From CAVWCQ01 sp963753545 (lineage in GTDB: Bacteria; Chloroflexota; Anaerolineae; Aggregatilineales; Aggregatilineaceae): a stretch of DNA of 64,000 nt. The notes beneath the pieces are model-generated. The model made no database searches, was not told the origin of the DNA, and saw nothing but the letters and a program-made list of their open reading frames with translations. Numbering within the stretch: the first letter of the stretch is position 1; the number at the start of each line of letters is the position of its first letter. The stretch is from positions 1 to 64,000 of the forward strand of contig CAVWCQ010000010.1 of assembly GCA_963753545.1 (NCBI GenBank). Reading direction: 5' to 3'. Both the position numbers and the translations under genes were made by a program. Shown here in pieces: positions 50,357 to 60,386 of this stretch.

Positions 50357-51118
50357 TTAGTCCAGGCTGCCGGTCTGCGCGACACGGTACATTTTTTCCA
50401 TCAGGTCATCCAGCGTAATATCTTTGGTCAGGAACTCGCCGGCGACCGTGCCGCGATCCAGCACCACCACGCGATCCGCCACCGAATAGACATGGAAAAC
50501 ATTGTGATCGATGAAAACGGCCGACTTGCCCGCCTCGTTTGATCTCGCGCACAAAATCGATCAGCTTGCGCGTTTCCTGCAGCGACAGGCCCATCGTCGG
50601 CTCGTCCAGGATGATCAGGTCGGCCTCGAAATACAGCGCGCGCACGATGGCGACGCCCTGTTTTTCGCCGCCGGAGAAAGTCTTGATCACCGAGGCGGGG
50701 TTCACCGCCGACGAGGTAAAGCCCATCTGCTCCACCATCAGCCGGTTGGTTTCTTCGCCGCATCTTCCTGATTTTCATGAAACCCAAACCGGTTCGAAAG
50801 TTCGCGCCCCAGGAAGATATTGCGCCACAGCGTTTGCAGATCGGCCAGCGCGCGTTCCTGGTAGACAGTTTCAACGCCCAGCGCGCGCGCCTTGGGCACG
50901 GTCAGGTTGGTCACCTTTTGCCGTTGAAATAAAGCTCGCCGGTTGTGGGTTGGTGGTAGCCCGTGATGATCTTGATCAGGGTCGATTTGCCTGCGCCGTT
51001 GTCGCCCAGCAGCCCGACGATTTCGTTCTGGTCCCACGTGAAAATTGACGTCGTGCAGGGACTGCACCTCGCCAAACGATTTGGAGACATCCCGCATTTC
51101 AAAGATATTCGCTTCCAT
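50357..51118 (-). CDS. Sugar ABC transporter ATPase, single domain (frameshifted)
   Basis: A one-domain ATPase of about 250 residues, as in FrcA-type systems, not the double RbsA. Motifs: Walker A GDNGAGKSTLIKIITG near residue 37, Q-loop TVYQERALADLQTLWRNIFLGRE, signature TFSGGEKQGVAIVRAL, Walker B LIILDEPTMGLSLQE and H-loop FIDHNVFHVYSVADRVVVLDRG. The signature has GEKQ where GGQQQ or GEKQ variants occur. Breaks lie near 50540, 50758, 50920 and 51040. The stop is TAA at 50357. It belongs to the minus-strand operon starting at 52.3 kb. Confidence 0.82.
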
Positions 51119-51288
51119 CAAAGTCCTCGCATTTCTCACCGCAGAAAGCGGCGGTCATCTCCATACATGATGGGTTCCAGCAAGCGAGCGATTCTCACCT
51201 GCTGGAACCGCTGTATTGCGTCGAACAGACGGCCTTCCAATGCGCAAAGACCCTGCCCGCAGCAGGAAGACCGGTCAGGCTTAGCGGA

Positions 51289-52298
51289 TCACTGCTCCAC
51301 CAGCGGGGCCAGCAGCTCGATATTGTCCTTGCTGGCGAAACCACCGCCGGTATCGACGTGCAGGCCGGAGAAGGCGAACTTCTCGGTCAGGCAGATTTGC
51401 AGGATCGGCAGATAGCCCTGGAGCCACTGCTGCTGGTCGATCACCAGGTCGGTCCAGCCATCCCGGATGGCCTGGATGGTCGCGGGAGACAGGTCAAAGC
51501 CGGCGGCGTAGATCTCATCCGGACCTATGCCCGCGCCTTCCAGGTAGGACTGCAGGGTGGCGGTCAGGCCACCGTGATCGGTCACGACGATCTTGACATC
51601 GGGGTTCGAGGCGACATAGGCGACGAAGGTCGGGATACCCGCCGGCGGATCGGCATTGGTCGCGCCGTCGATTTCGAGGTAATCAACCGTCAGACCAGCT
51701 TCTTCGAAGGCATCGAGAACGCCCTGGGTGCGCTGGCCGCGTGTGGGCTGCGAGAGCAGACCCCAGACCATCGCCCGGTCGCCCGCCTGCAGGCCGGAGC
51801 GCTGAATGGCTTCCTGGCCCAGGTTGTAGCCGGTGGCATAGAGTTCCTGGCCGACATAACCAAAGCCGTTGCCCGCGTACTGGGTTTCGATGCTGGGCAG
51901 GTCGGTGTTCTGGCTGGTCACGATGATGCCCGGCGCTTCAGCTTCGTCCACCAGGGGCTCGAAAGCTTCTTCGCCGGGATGGCCCATGATCGCGATGCCA
52001 TCAGGGTTGGTCGCCATGGCTTCAGCGAACTGCTGGGTCATCTTCTGCGGATCCCAGTCGGACCAGACATATTCGACATTCGGGCCCAGGTCGGCAGCCG
52101 CCTGAACCGCGCCGTTATAGACGTTCACAGCGAACACGCCGCCCGCCGGACCGCCGGGGAAGAAAACGATATTAACCCCACTGCACCATTTATCTGCGGG
52201 GCCATCAGATCCCTGCGCGCCGACCTGTGGTTTGGGCGCAAACACTTTAGACTGAATACTACGAGGAGAGCAATGACGATTGCAATCTTTTTTAACAT
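51289..52298 (-). CDS. Sugar ABC transporter substrate-binding protein (one frameshift)
   Basis: An RbsB-like periplasmic binding protein of about 335 residues. The ATG at 52298 follows Shine-Dalgarno AAGGAGAT and opens a signal peptide (MLKKIAIVIALLVVFSLK); a one-base shift near 52248 then leads into the long frame that carries the mature protein. Features include CSGVNIVFFPGGPAGGVFAVNVYNGAV, DGIAIMGHPGEEAF, GQRTQGVLDAFEEAGLTVDY, VVTDHGGLTATLQSYLEG and YAAGFDLSPATIQAI. The frame also reads upstream in another start (52320), but that N-terminus is not a signal peptide. It is the first gene of its operon, behind a LacI-type operator. Confidence 0.85.
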
Positions 52299-52513
52299 CT
52301 TTGACTATCTCCTTAAGCATTTAACAAGGCGAGATGTTTTTGGCGTCATGGAAGTGATCTGCTGCGATAAATTATCTCCTTTCTCATATGTTAGCGCAAA
52401 CATGGTCCGATAAAATGTTATACCAAGTAGATCGCTAACTTGTTTGAATTACTCTTCAAAAACTACACAATGATGGGAAAGACCGTTCGATAGGTTGTAA
52501 TGCAGATTATTAC

Positions 52514-52543
52514 ATCATGGATCAAGTTTGAGGTGCTTGTCAA
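52514..52543 (-). promoter_or_regulatory. Putative promoter of the minus-strand transporter operon
   Basis: On the minus strand: -35 TTGACA (52538-52543), 18-base spacer, -10 CATGAT (52514-52519). The -35 box is perfect and the -10 box matches four of six positions. Confidence 0.5.
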
Positions 52544-52565
52544 CAGGATGAAGCTATGTTAATCT
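52537..52565 (+). promoter_or_regulatory. Putative promoter of the glycyl radical enzyme operon
   Basis: On the plus strand: TTGTCA (52537-52542), 17-base spacer, TAATCT (52560-52565). It overlaps the opposite promoter and runs into the operator at 52564, so one repressor could control both directions. Confidence 0.45.
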
Positions 52566-52579
52566 GAAACCGTTTTCAG
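52564..52579. promoter_or_regulatory. LacI-type operator in the divergent promoter region
   Basis: CTGAAACCGTTTTCAG is a 16-bp near-perfect palindrome (14 of 16) with central CG, the common TGAAA-N-CG-N-TTTCA form bound by LacI-family repressors. It overlaps the -10 box of the plus-strand promoter. Confidence 0.75.
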
Positions 52580-52600
52580 ACTATCACGAACTGTCAATCA

Positions 52601-53353
52601 ATGCAAACCGGAACTATTTTAGACATCAAAGAATTCCGGTACACGATGGCCCTGGCATCCGTACAACGGTGTTTTTCAAAGGATGCCCGCTTGACTGTGC
52701 CTGGTGCCACAACCCAGAGGGAAAACATCCTGCCCCTCAGATGATGCGCACGCCGCGCGGGGATCGGATCGTGGGCAGAACTTATACGCCGGAAGCACTG
52801 GCCGCCTATTTGAACAGTCAGGCGGCTATCCTCCAGGCGAACGAAGGGGGGGTAACGTTGTCGGGTGGCGAGCCGACGTTCCAGGCCCCATTCATCCACG
52901 CCACGCTTGATCTGCTGGACGATATCCGGCTTGCTCGACACATCGGGCTATACCACCCCGGAAATGTTCGCCAAGTTGGTTGCGCGCTGCCAGCTAGTTT
53001 ACTTCGATCTGAAAGTAATAGATCACGACGTCCATCGTAAAGTGACAGGTCAATCTAACACCCTGATCCTGGAAAATTTACGCTTGCTGAGCCAGTCCGG
53101 AGTTCCTTTCGTGATCCGCGTGCCCCTGATTCCCACGATCACGGATACGGACGATAACCTGGGCGCCATCGCCGATCATCTGCAAGGGCTGCCCGGGACT
53201 GCTGCGTGTCGATTTGCTGCCCTATAACCAGCTCGCCGGGGCCAAGTATCCGATGCTGGGCATGGTGTATGCGCTGCACGACGCTTGAAAGCACCCGTCA
53301 ACCTCCGACCCGATCTGTTTGTGAGCAAGGGGATCGACGTCCTATGCCACTGA
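52601..53353 (+). CDS. Glycyl radical enzyme activating protein, radical SAM (frameshifted)
   Basis: PflA-type activase of about 250 residues that uses S-adenosylmethionine and a [4Fe-4S] cluster to put a glycyl radical on its partner. The cluster motif CX3CX2C is in KGCPLDCAWCHNPEG, followed by GGVTLSGGEPTFQ (SAM-binding GGE) and FDLKVIDHDVHRKVTG. The second ferredoxin-like cluster insert seen in glycerol-dehydratase activases is absent, so it is a minimal type. A shift near 52634 separates the start (MQTGTILDIKEF) from the main part; others are near 52940, 53205 and 53285. It overlaps the enzyme gene by 10 bp. Confidence 0.85.
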
Positions 53354-55450
53354 GCGAACGATTGATCAGCATGAAAGAAGCGGTCCGGCGCGGGGATCAC
53401 CGACCAGTACCGCCAACAGCACGTGCCGCTGTTGACCGCCGAATTCGAGCCCTGGGTTGATCGTGGATGCAGCGGCAGGCCCGCCTGATCACGGCCATGT
53501 GCGAGGCGGAACAGGTCGTCATCCAGCCCGACGAGCGGATCGTGTTCACGCGCACGCTGCCCAGCCGTCCCGCCTGTCTATCAGGCCGAAGACTGGGCCG
53601 AGCCTGACCGCCGGGCGCACCCTGCACGAACTGGGCCCGATCAGCAACATCTGCGCCGATTGGGGCATCGTGATGAGCCAGGGGCTGCTGGGACGCCGGA
53701 GGTGCAGCGCTCGCGACCCGCCAGCGCTGCGCCAACCAGCCCGGGACGGTTGAGTTCATCGACAGCGCCATCGAGACCATCGACGCCGTGTTGGCCCTGG
53801 CTGCGCGTTATGCCGAGGCGGCCCGCGCCATGAACCGGGCGGATATGGCCGATATGCTGGAGCGCGTTCCGGCGCAGCCGCCCCGGACATTCCACGAGGC
53901 GCTGCAGTCGCTGCGGCTGATCCACGCCGTGGTATGGCTGAGCGGGCACTATCACGTCGGCCTGGGGCGCTTCGACCAATATATGTGGCCGTATCTGGAA
54001 GCGCGACCTGGACGCGGGCCGGCTGGATCTGCGCGGCAGCTGAGGAACTGCTGGCCGAGTTCTTCATCTCGCTCAACAAGGACAGCGACCTGTATCCCGG
54101 CGTGCAGCAGGGCGATAACGGCCAGATCGCTGACGCTGGGCGGCGTGACGCCGACGGCGACGCCGGCGGTCAACGAGCTGACGCGGATGGTGCTGCGCGT
54201 GTCGCCGTGATGTCAGCATGATCGACCCGAAGATCAACCTGCGCATCACAGCCAACACCGATCTCGACCTGCTCGTGCCTGGCCACCGAGCTGACCCGCA
54301 AAGGGCTGGGCTTCCCGCAGTATTCCAACGATGACGTGGTCATTCCGGGCCTGGTGGCGCACGGCTACGCGCTGGAAGATGCCCGCGATTACACCGTCGC
54401 CGCCTGCTGGGAGTTCATCATTCCCGGGCAAGGGCATGGACATGGTGAATATCGGCGCGGTGTCGTTCCCGCTAGCCGTCGATCCGGCGATCCGGGCCGG
54501 GCTGCGGGCCGGGGACGCCTTCGCGGCGATCATGGAGCGCGTGCGACAGAGACGTATCACGCACAGGTGAACGCGGCTGGTCGAGCACTACTGCAGACTC
54601 TGCTGCTGCCGCCCGCGCCGTATTATTCGGTGCTGATGAACGGCTGCCTGGAAAACGGGCGCGATCTGTCGCAGGGCCTGACCTACAACAACTTTGGCAT
54701 TCATGGCGCGTGCTCGGCCAATGCCGCCGATGCGCTGGCGGCCGTGCAGCAACTCGTTTTTCGAGGACAGCCGTTTACCCCGCAGAACTGCTGCACGCCC
54801 TGGAAGCCGATTTTGCGGACGACGAGGCGCTGCGCCACCTGTTGCAGGAGGAGGGGCCCAAGGTCGGCAACAACGATGCCCAGGCGGACCGATGCTGATG
54901 GTGCTGTTCGAGATGCTCGCCGACGCCTGCGAGCAGATCGAGGAGAACGGGCGCGGCGGGATCGTGCGTCCGGGCACGGGTTCGGCGATGTATTACGTCT
55001 GGCTGGCGCGCGGCCACGAGGGCATGCGCGAGCCGGTCGTCGGCGCGACCGCCGATGGCCGCAAGGCAGGGACTCCTTCAGCGCCAACCTCGCCCCTTCG
55101 CCCGGCGTGCGCGTGCCGGGACCGTTCAGCGTGTTCCAGACCTTCGGCAAGCTCGACTACCAGCGCATCTTCAACGGCGGGTCCGATCACGATCGAGTTG
55201 TCGTCCAGCGTCTTCCGCATCCGGAAGCGATCCGCAAGGTGGCGATGCTGGTGCGCACCTTTGCCCAGCTGGCGGCCAGCAGCTTCAGCTCAACAGCCTG
55301 AACGCTGAAACCCTGCGCGAAGCGCAAGCGCATCCCGAACAGCACCAGGACCTGATCGTGCGCGTCTGGGGCTGGAGCGGCTATTTCTGCGAACTATCGC
55401 CGGAATACCAGGATCACGTGATTCAGCGCGCGCTCTACGAGGTTGTCTGA
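53344..55450 (+). CDS. Glycyl radical enzyme, PFL/dehydratase family, unknown reaction (frameshifted)
   Basis: A glycyl radical enzyme of about 690 residues, an oxygen-sensitive cytoplasmic catalyst. The glycyl loop is RVWGWSGYFCELSPEYQDHV near the C-terminus, with the radical Gly after RVW. The thiyl Cys lies in AACWEFIIPGKG: the Cys-X-Glu arrangement fits dehydratase or decarboxylase members and not pyruvate formate-lyase, which has Cys-Cys. Other parts: PPRTFHEALQSLRLIHAVVW, YNNFGIHGACSANAADAL and REPVVGATADGRKAGDSFSANLAPSPGV. About a dozen one-base shifts interrupt it. It follows its activase and ends in a TGATG overlap with the next gene. The sugar setting suggests cleavage or dehydration of a sugar-derived acid or polyol. 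Confidence 0.85.
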
Positions 55451-56458
55451 TGAACCACAAAGAACGCATGCGACGTGCTGTCTGCCATGAACCCGTAGAT
55501 CGCCTTCCAACGCAGATTGGCTATACCAAAGCGATGGGCGAGAAGTTAGCCGCGCATTTTAATGTCACTCTGGAAGAACTCCCCGCACGGCTGGACAACC
55601 ATATGATCCGCGTTGATCTTTCCTTTCCGACGCGTCTCAGCACGGATAGACTCATTCGCTATGACTGGTGGGGCGTAGGCTTCGCTACACAGGAAGAAGG
55701 CTATTTTCCAGCTACTGCCCTTTGGCGGAAACCACTGATCTGGACCAGTTCCCCTGGCCCGACCCGCATGATCCGCACCTGCTGGACGAGGCGGCGCGCA
55801 TCATTGCCGCTGACCATGGCGAACACTTCATTACGCCCAACTTTGGCTTCGCACTGTTCGAGCGGGCGTGGTGCTGCGCGGCTTCGAGAATTTTCTGACC
55901 GATATGGTTGCCGATCCGGGCTTTGCTGCTGAACTGCTGGATCGTATTACCGATATCCAACTGGCGCTGATCCGGCGGTTTATAACGCTGGGAGTAGATG
56001 GCGGTTATTTTGGCGACGATTACGGCGCGCAAAAAAATCTGTTGTTCTCTCCCAATACCTGGCGGACCTTAATCAAACCCCGGCTGGCACGGCTGTTCGT
56101 CCCCTTCCGCGAGGCAGGGCTGCCCATTCTGATGCACTCTGACGGGCAGATTGCCAAAATTCTACCTGATCTGGTCGAAATTGGTCTGACCACACTGAAC
56201 CCTGTTCAGCCAGAAGTCATCGAACACTCCTGGCTGCGTGAGACGTTTGCGGGCAAACTGTCTTTTTACGGCGGCGTATCGACTCAGACGGTCCTGCCTG
56301 CCGGAACGCCGAGCGAAGTCAAAGAAGCCGTGCTAGAAGCGATCCGCATCCTTGCGCCAGATCGAACAGGAATGGTCGTATCCCCCTCGCACCGCATGAT
56401 GGTCGATATTCCGGTTGAAAATGTTGAAGCATTCCTGGAAGCTATGGAGGAGATTTGA
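55450..56458 (+). CDS. URO-D-like protein (two or three frameshifts)
   Basis: A URO-D-superfamily protein of about 335 residues, starting MNHKERMRRAVCHEPVDRLPTQIGY with overlap TGATG to the glycyl radical enzyme gene. Later parts are FENFLTDMVADPGFAAELLDRIT, GVDGGYFGDDYGAQKNLLFSPNTWRTLIKPRL, ILMHSDGQIAKILPDLVEIGLTTLNPVQPEV and GGVSTQTVLPAGTPSEVKEAV. The GDDYG and HSDG motifs are those of the non-haem URO-D relatives. Shifts lie near 55720 and 55870. The stop overlaps the kinase start (TGATG at 56456-56460). Tight coupling suggests it acts in the same pathway as the radical enzyme. Confidence 0.82.
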
Positions 56459-57609
56459 TGAATATATCTGAACGAAAGTATAAGATCACCCAACGTTTTT
56501 GCGAGGTGTATCACCGCGAACCAACCGTTTGGGTTCAGGCGCCAGGGCGTGTTGATTTGATGGGCAGTCACACGGACTATAACCAGGGGTATGTTCTCAC
56601 CATGACCATCGACCACAGCACCTGGATAGCGGCTGTGCCTCGTTCGGATCGTAAGGTGTCGATCTGTTCGATGAATGCCGACGGCTGCCTTGAATTTGAT
56701 CTGGATGATTTGCGCCAGGATGCAGCCGTTCCCTGGACGAATTATGTTAAGGGTGTCGCTGCGATTCTCCAGGATGCAGGGTATGCAGTGCGCGGCTTTA
56801 ACGGCCTGATCCACAGCACCGTGCCCTTCAGCAGTGGGCTGAGTTCGTCGGCGGCCCTCGAAGTCGCCTCCGCCATGTTATTTAAGACACTGGCAGGCTG
56901 GGAGATGGAGCCTGTGCAGCTTGCTTTGCTGTGCCAGAAGGCCGAAAACACGTTTGTTGGCGTCAACTGCGGCATCCTCGATCAATACACCTCGGCTGTG
57001 GGACAGGCTGGACATGCCGTGCTGTTGGACTGCCGGTCCTTGACCAGTGAAGCGATTTTCATTGACCCCCGTATTCAGGTTGTGATCTGCAACACCCAGG
57101 CCAAACGCGAGTTAAGCGGTTCGGAATATGCAGAGCGGCGCGCACAGTGTGAAGACGCGGCGGCACTGTTGGGCGTCAAAGCACTGCGGGATGTACCGAC
57201 TATCGACCAGTTTGCGGGCGCGGATCTCCCGGAGATCATAGCGAAACGCGCGCGCTTTATCATCGAGGAGAATCAGCGCGTGTTGGCCCTGGCAAAAGCA
57301 CTCTCCGCCTGCGACGAAAGTGAAATCGGCAAGTTGACGGCTGCCTCATTTGCCGGCGCGCGTGATCTCTACGAAATTTCCATCCCGGCAATGGACACCA
57401 TGATGGACGCGATGTTGAGCGGTCCCGGCGTGATCGGTGCGCGGCAGGCTGGGGCAGGATTTGGCGGGTGTATGGTCGCTTTTGTTCATCGCGAGTGCGC
57501 AGCCGACTTTGCGCTGCATGTTCAGTCCAGTTATGCGGCTGCAACCCAGATCAGCCCCAATGTCTATCCGGTTTTTCCCGCTCCGGGAGCTGGCGTGCTG
57601 GAAGGTTGA
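56458..57609 (+). CDS. GHMP sugar kinase, galactokinase-like
   Basis: An intact 383-residue sugar 1-kinase of the GHMP family. The signature APGRVDLMGSHTDYNQGYVL corresponds to galactokinase GRVNLIGEHTDYN, but the Glu before His-Thr-Asp is Ser. The ATP loop is VPFSSGLSSSAALEVASA, the catalytic-Asp region is VNCGILDQYTS, and the C-terminal motif is GARQAGAGFGGCMVAFV. It starts at the ATG at 56458, overlapping the previous stop, with GGAGGAG upstream. In known galactokinases that Glu contacts the C6 hydroxyl of galactose; its absence would suit L-arabinose, which is galactose without C6. The neighbouring L-arabinose isomerase gene and GH42/GH43 genes fit either galactose or arabinose. Confidence 0.88.
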   Translation: MNISERKYKITQRFCEVYHREPTVWVQAPGRVDLMGSHTDYNQGYVLTMTIDHSTWIAAVPRSDRKVSICSMNADGCLEFDLDDLRQDAAVPWTNYVKGVAAILQDAGYAVRGFNGLIHSTVPFSSGLSSSAALEVASAMLFKTLAGWEMEPVQLALLCQKAENTFVGVNCGILDQYTSAVGQAGHAVLLDCRSLTSEAIFIDPRIQVVICNTQAKRELSGSEYAERRAQCEDAAALLGVKALRDVPTIDQFAGADLPEIIAKRARFIIEENQRVLALAKALSACDESEIGKLTAASFAGARDLYEISIPAMDTMMDAMLSGPGVIGARQAGAGFGGCMVAFVHRECAADFALHVQSSYAAATQISPNVYPVFPAPGAGVLEG

Positions 57610-57669
57610 TACTCTGCTTGACTGCGCTGATCACGTGTCGGCGCAAATAATTGAATCAGGCATCTGAAC

Positions 57670-59185
57670 CTACACGCCCCGCGTCAGCAAATACGCCGCC
57701 TCATTCCATCGCAATTCGTTTTTAAACTGGCGCAGATAGGTGTTTTCGTCAATCAGCAGGCATTCGATACCGGCAATGTCGGCAAAATCGGCAAGATGCT
57801 CAGCCGTGAGTGACTGGCTGAAACCGGTATGATGTGCGCCGCCAGCGTAAATCCAGGCGGCGGCAGCAATTTTAAGATTGGGGCTGCGGTACCCACAATG
57901 CGCGCGCTACTGGCAGTTTCGGCAGCGGCGCGTCGGGTTGCGACAACATCCACCTCATTGACCACCAAGCGGAAGCGGTTACCCATGTCGAGTAATGACG
58001 CATTCAGCGCCGGGCCGGGCCGCGTGTTGAAGACCAGCCGCGCCGGATCGGCCTTGCCGCCAATTGAGAGCGGGTGAATTTCCAGGCATGGCCTTCCGTC
58101 TGCAATGGTCGGGCAGACTTCCAGCATATGTGCGCCCAGCACCTTCATCCCTGCTGGATTAAGTGATAGGTGTAATCCTCCATGAAGGATGTGCCGCCGT
58201 CCAGCCTGTGCCCATGACTTTCATTGCCCGCAGCAAGGCGGCTGTTTTCCAGTCGCCTTCCGCGCCGAAGCCGTAGCCGTCGGCCATCAACCGCTGGACG
58301 GCCAGCCCCGGCAGTTGCGCCAACCCATGCAAATCCTCGAAAGTGGTCGTAAATCCCTTGAAATCGCCGCTTCGGAGGAAATGCGCTGCATGCCAAGTTC
58401 GATCCGCGCTGCTTCCCGCACCAGGCGGATGCCAGTGCGCCGTTCGACCGCAGGTCTGGAGCAAGCGTCATACTGGCTTCGTACTCTTGCAGCAGAGCGT
58501 TGGTCGATCTGGCTTCGGTACCTTGTTGACCATCATCGACCAGATCGCCGACCCCATAGCCATGAACGGTATAGCCCAGCCGTATCTGGGCTTCGACTTT
58601 ATCCCCCTCGGTGACAGCTACCTCGCGCATGTTGTCCCCAAAGCGGGCAATTTTGGCTGACCTGGGAATCGTGCCAGGCGCAGGCCGCGCGCGCCCAGAC
58701 CCCCAGGCTGTGCCTGCACTTCCGCATCCTGCCAGTGACCGACGACGACTTTGCGGTTCATGCGCATGCGGCTGACCATGAACCCGAATTCCCGGTCGCC
58801 GTGTGCGGACTGGTTCAGGTTCATGAAATCCATGTCGATCTCAGCCCAGGGAATATCCCGGTTGTACTGGGTATGCAGATGGGCGAACGGTTTCTGCAGG
58901 ATGGCTCAGACCCGCGATCCACATTTTGGCCGGGGAGAAAGTGTGCATCCAGGTGATCACACCGACGCAGTTGGGCGCGGCATTCGCTTCCAGACAGATC
59001 GCGCGAATTTCCTCAGCGGTTGTCAGCACTGGCTTAGACACAACTTTCGTGGGGATCAAAGGAGCAGCATTGAGTGCCTGCACAATTTCCTGCGAATGCT
59101 GGTTCACTTCCCGCAGAGTGTCTGCACCATAGAGATGCTGGCTGCCTGTTAGAAACCAAATCTCGAAGTTTTTGAGGTCAATCAT
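57670..59185 (-). CDS. araA: L-arabinose isomerase (frameshifted)
   Basis: Converts L-arabinose to L-ribulose (also D-galactose to D-tagatose) with Mn2+. The N-terminus MIDLKNFEIWFLTGSQHLYG is diagnostic for AraA. Further parts: WMHTFSPAKMWIAGL, FMNLNQSAHGDREFGFMVSRM (His of the active site), EARSTNALLQEYEA, MADGYGFGAEGDWKTAALLR and FMEDYTYHL. The usual length of about 500 residues is reached when at least five frame breaks (near 58900, 58640, 58530, 58320 and 57850) are repaired. The stop is TAG at 57670. It converges on the kinase gene. A ribulokinase and an epimerase are not seen in the window. Confidence 0.88.
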
Positions 59186-59431
59186 CGCTATAATTCCTTG
59201 TCAGACTCATTGGCCGTATTGAGTTGTACACTGCTAAGGTCACTGGTGTGGTGAGAAGCCTCACGTTTTTTAAGAAGTGCGGGGTATAAAATGAATGAGG
59301 CGAACAACAAAGAGGAGTATAGCACGGAAGGGCATAGGGACGGCAAAAAGTAGTTACCTCTCAGCGGAATTGCAGATGAAGCATGAAAGCTCTGTTGAAG
59401 TGTTTCCAGTTCAGGCCAACTTAACATATGT
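59186..59431 (-). promoter_or_regulatory. Leader of araA
   Basis: No gene. On the minus strand TTGTTG near 59315 and TATACC near 59291 form a weak -35/-10 pair with 16-base spacing. On the plus strand a small stem (GTGAG / CTCAC, about 59250-59263) is followed by T6, a possible weak terminator. Confidence 0.35.
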
Positions 59432-60386
59432 TCAATGACTTATCTCTAAAAGATCCGAAAGTGACCACTCATCCTGCCATTGGATCACCAGGGGTATCGT
59501 TCTCAAAATGAATTGGCAGCCAGACATAACAGGACTTGCGAAGATCCTGTCTATTCCAGCGATCCGCCATAAAGATGAAAGCATCAGGCTTGTCAGGTAA
59601 CGGCAGTACAAAAGTGCTCTGGGCAAGAAATGTTTTATCGGCATCGGGACCAATGCAAGGGTTTCCGCACACCTGCCAGGGGCCGAATATGGTTGGCGCT
59701 GTCGCAACCAGTGCCTCATTAGACTCCCAGCCTGTGCAGCCAGAGGTGATCAGATAATACAAGCCGCTGCGTTTCAGGATGGCTGGTGCTTCCCGGTGCA
59801 GGTGAATCAGGCAGCGAGAATTCTCGCCCGTTGTTGATAGATAATCATCCGACAGGCGGGCGATGCGCAGAGTTTGATTCCACTCGGACGCAAAGATGAT
59901 ATAGGCGCTGCCATCGTCATCCTGAAAGAGTGTCATATCCCGGCTGTCATTGTCTACAGGGCGAAAACTGCCGCGATAGTCATACGGACCTGCTGGACTG
60001 GCGCTCACCGCTACGCCGACACGCGCCAATTGATAATCGCGACTATCCGCATGAAACCACAGCACGAAACACTTGAACTTGCGATTAAACACAACCTTGG
60101 GCCGTTCGATCACGTGCAGTGTTTCTGTTTCCACTGCCTGGATCTGGGATGCAGATAGAACAATCCCTTCATTTTTCCAATGGGTGAGATCCTGCGAGGA
60201 ATAGCACGAAATACCGACGGGATCTGCTATTTGGAACTCGATCACATCATTCCTGATCGTGTCAGCATCCTTGTTTTCGCCAAACCAGTAGTAGGTCCCT
60301 TCATGGAACAACACGCAGCCTCCATGGGCCTGGATCGGGTTTTTATCGGTATCTAGCCAGAGTTCACCGGGACGAAACATAATCAT
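59432..60386 (-). CDS. GH43-like glycoside hydrolase, exo-beta-1,3-galactanase type
   Basis: A five-bladed-propeller hydrolase of about 315 residues without signal peptide. The N-terminal part LWLDTDKNPIQAHGGCVLFHEGTYYWFGENK is the hallmark of the GH43 subgroup that contains exo-beta-1,3-galactanases. Further features: GISCYSSQDLTHWKNEGIVL, ERPKVVFNRKFKCFVLWFH, DMTLFQDDDGSAYIIFASE and LITSGCTGWESNEA. The gene overlaps the end of the GH42 gene by about 20 bp. One frameshift near 59490 changes the last residues; the restored end reads WQDEWSLSDLLEIS. It would remove galactose from imported arabinogalactan fragments. Subfamily assignment is from memory of motifs. Confidence 0.75.

Noticed and set aside
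51358..52413. Plus-strand open frame of 351 codons
   Set aside because: Antisense to the binding-protein gene, which has a signal peptide, ribosome site and family motifs.
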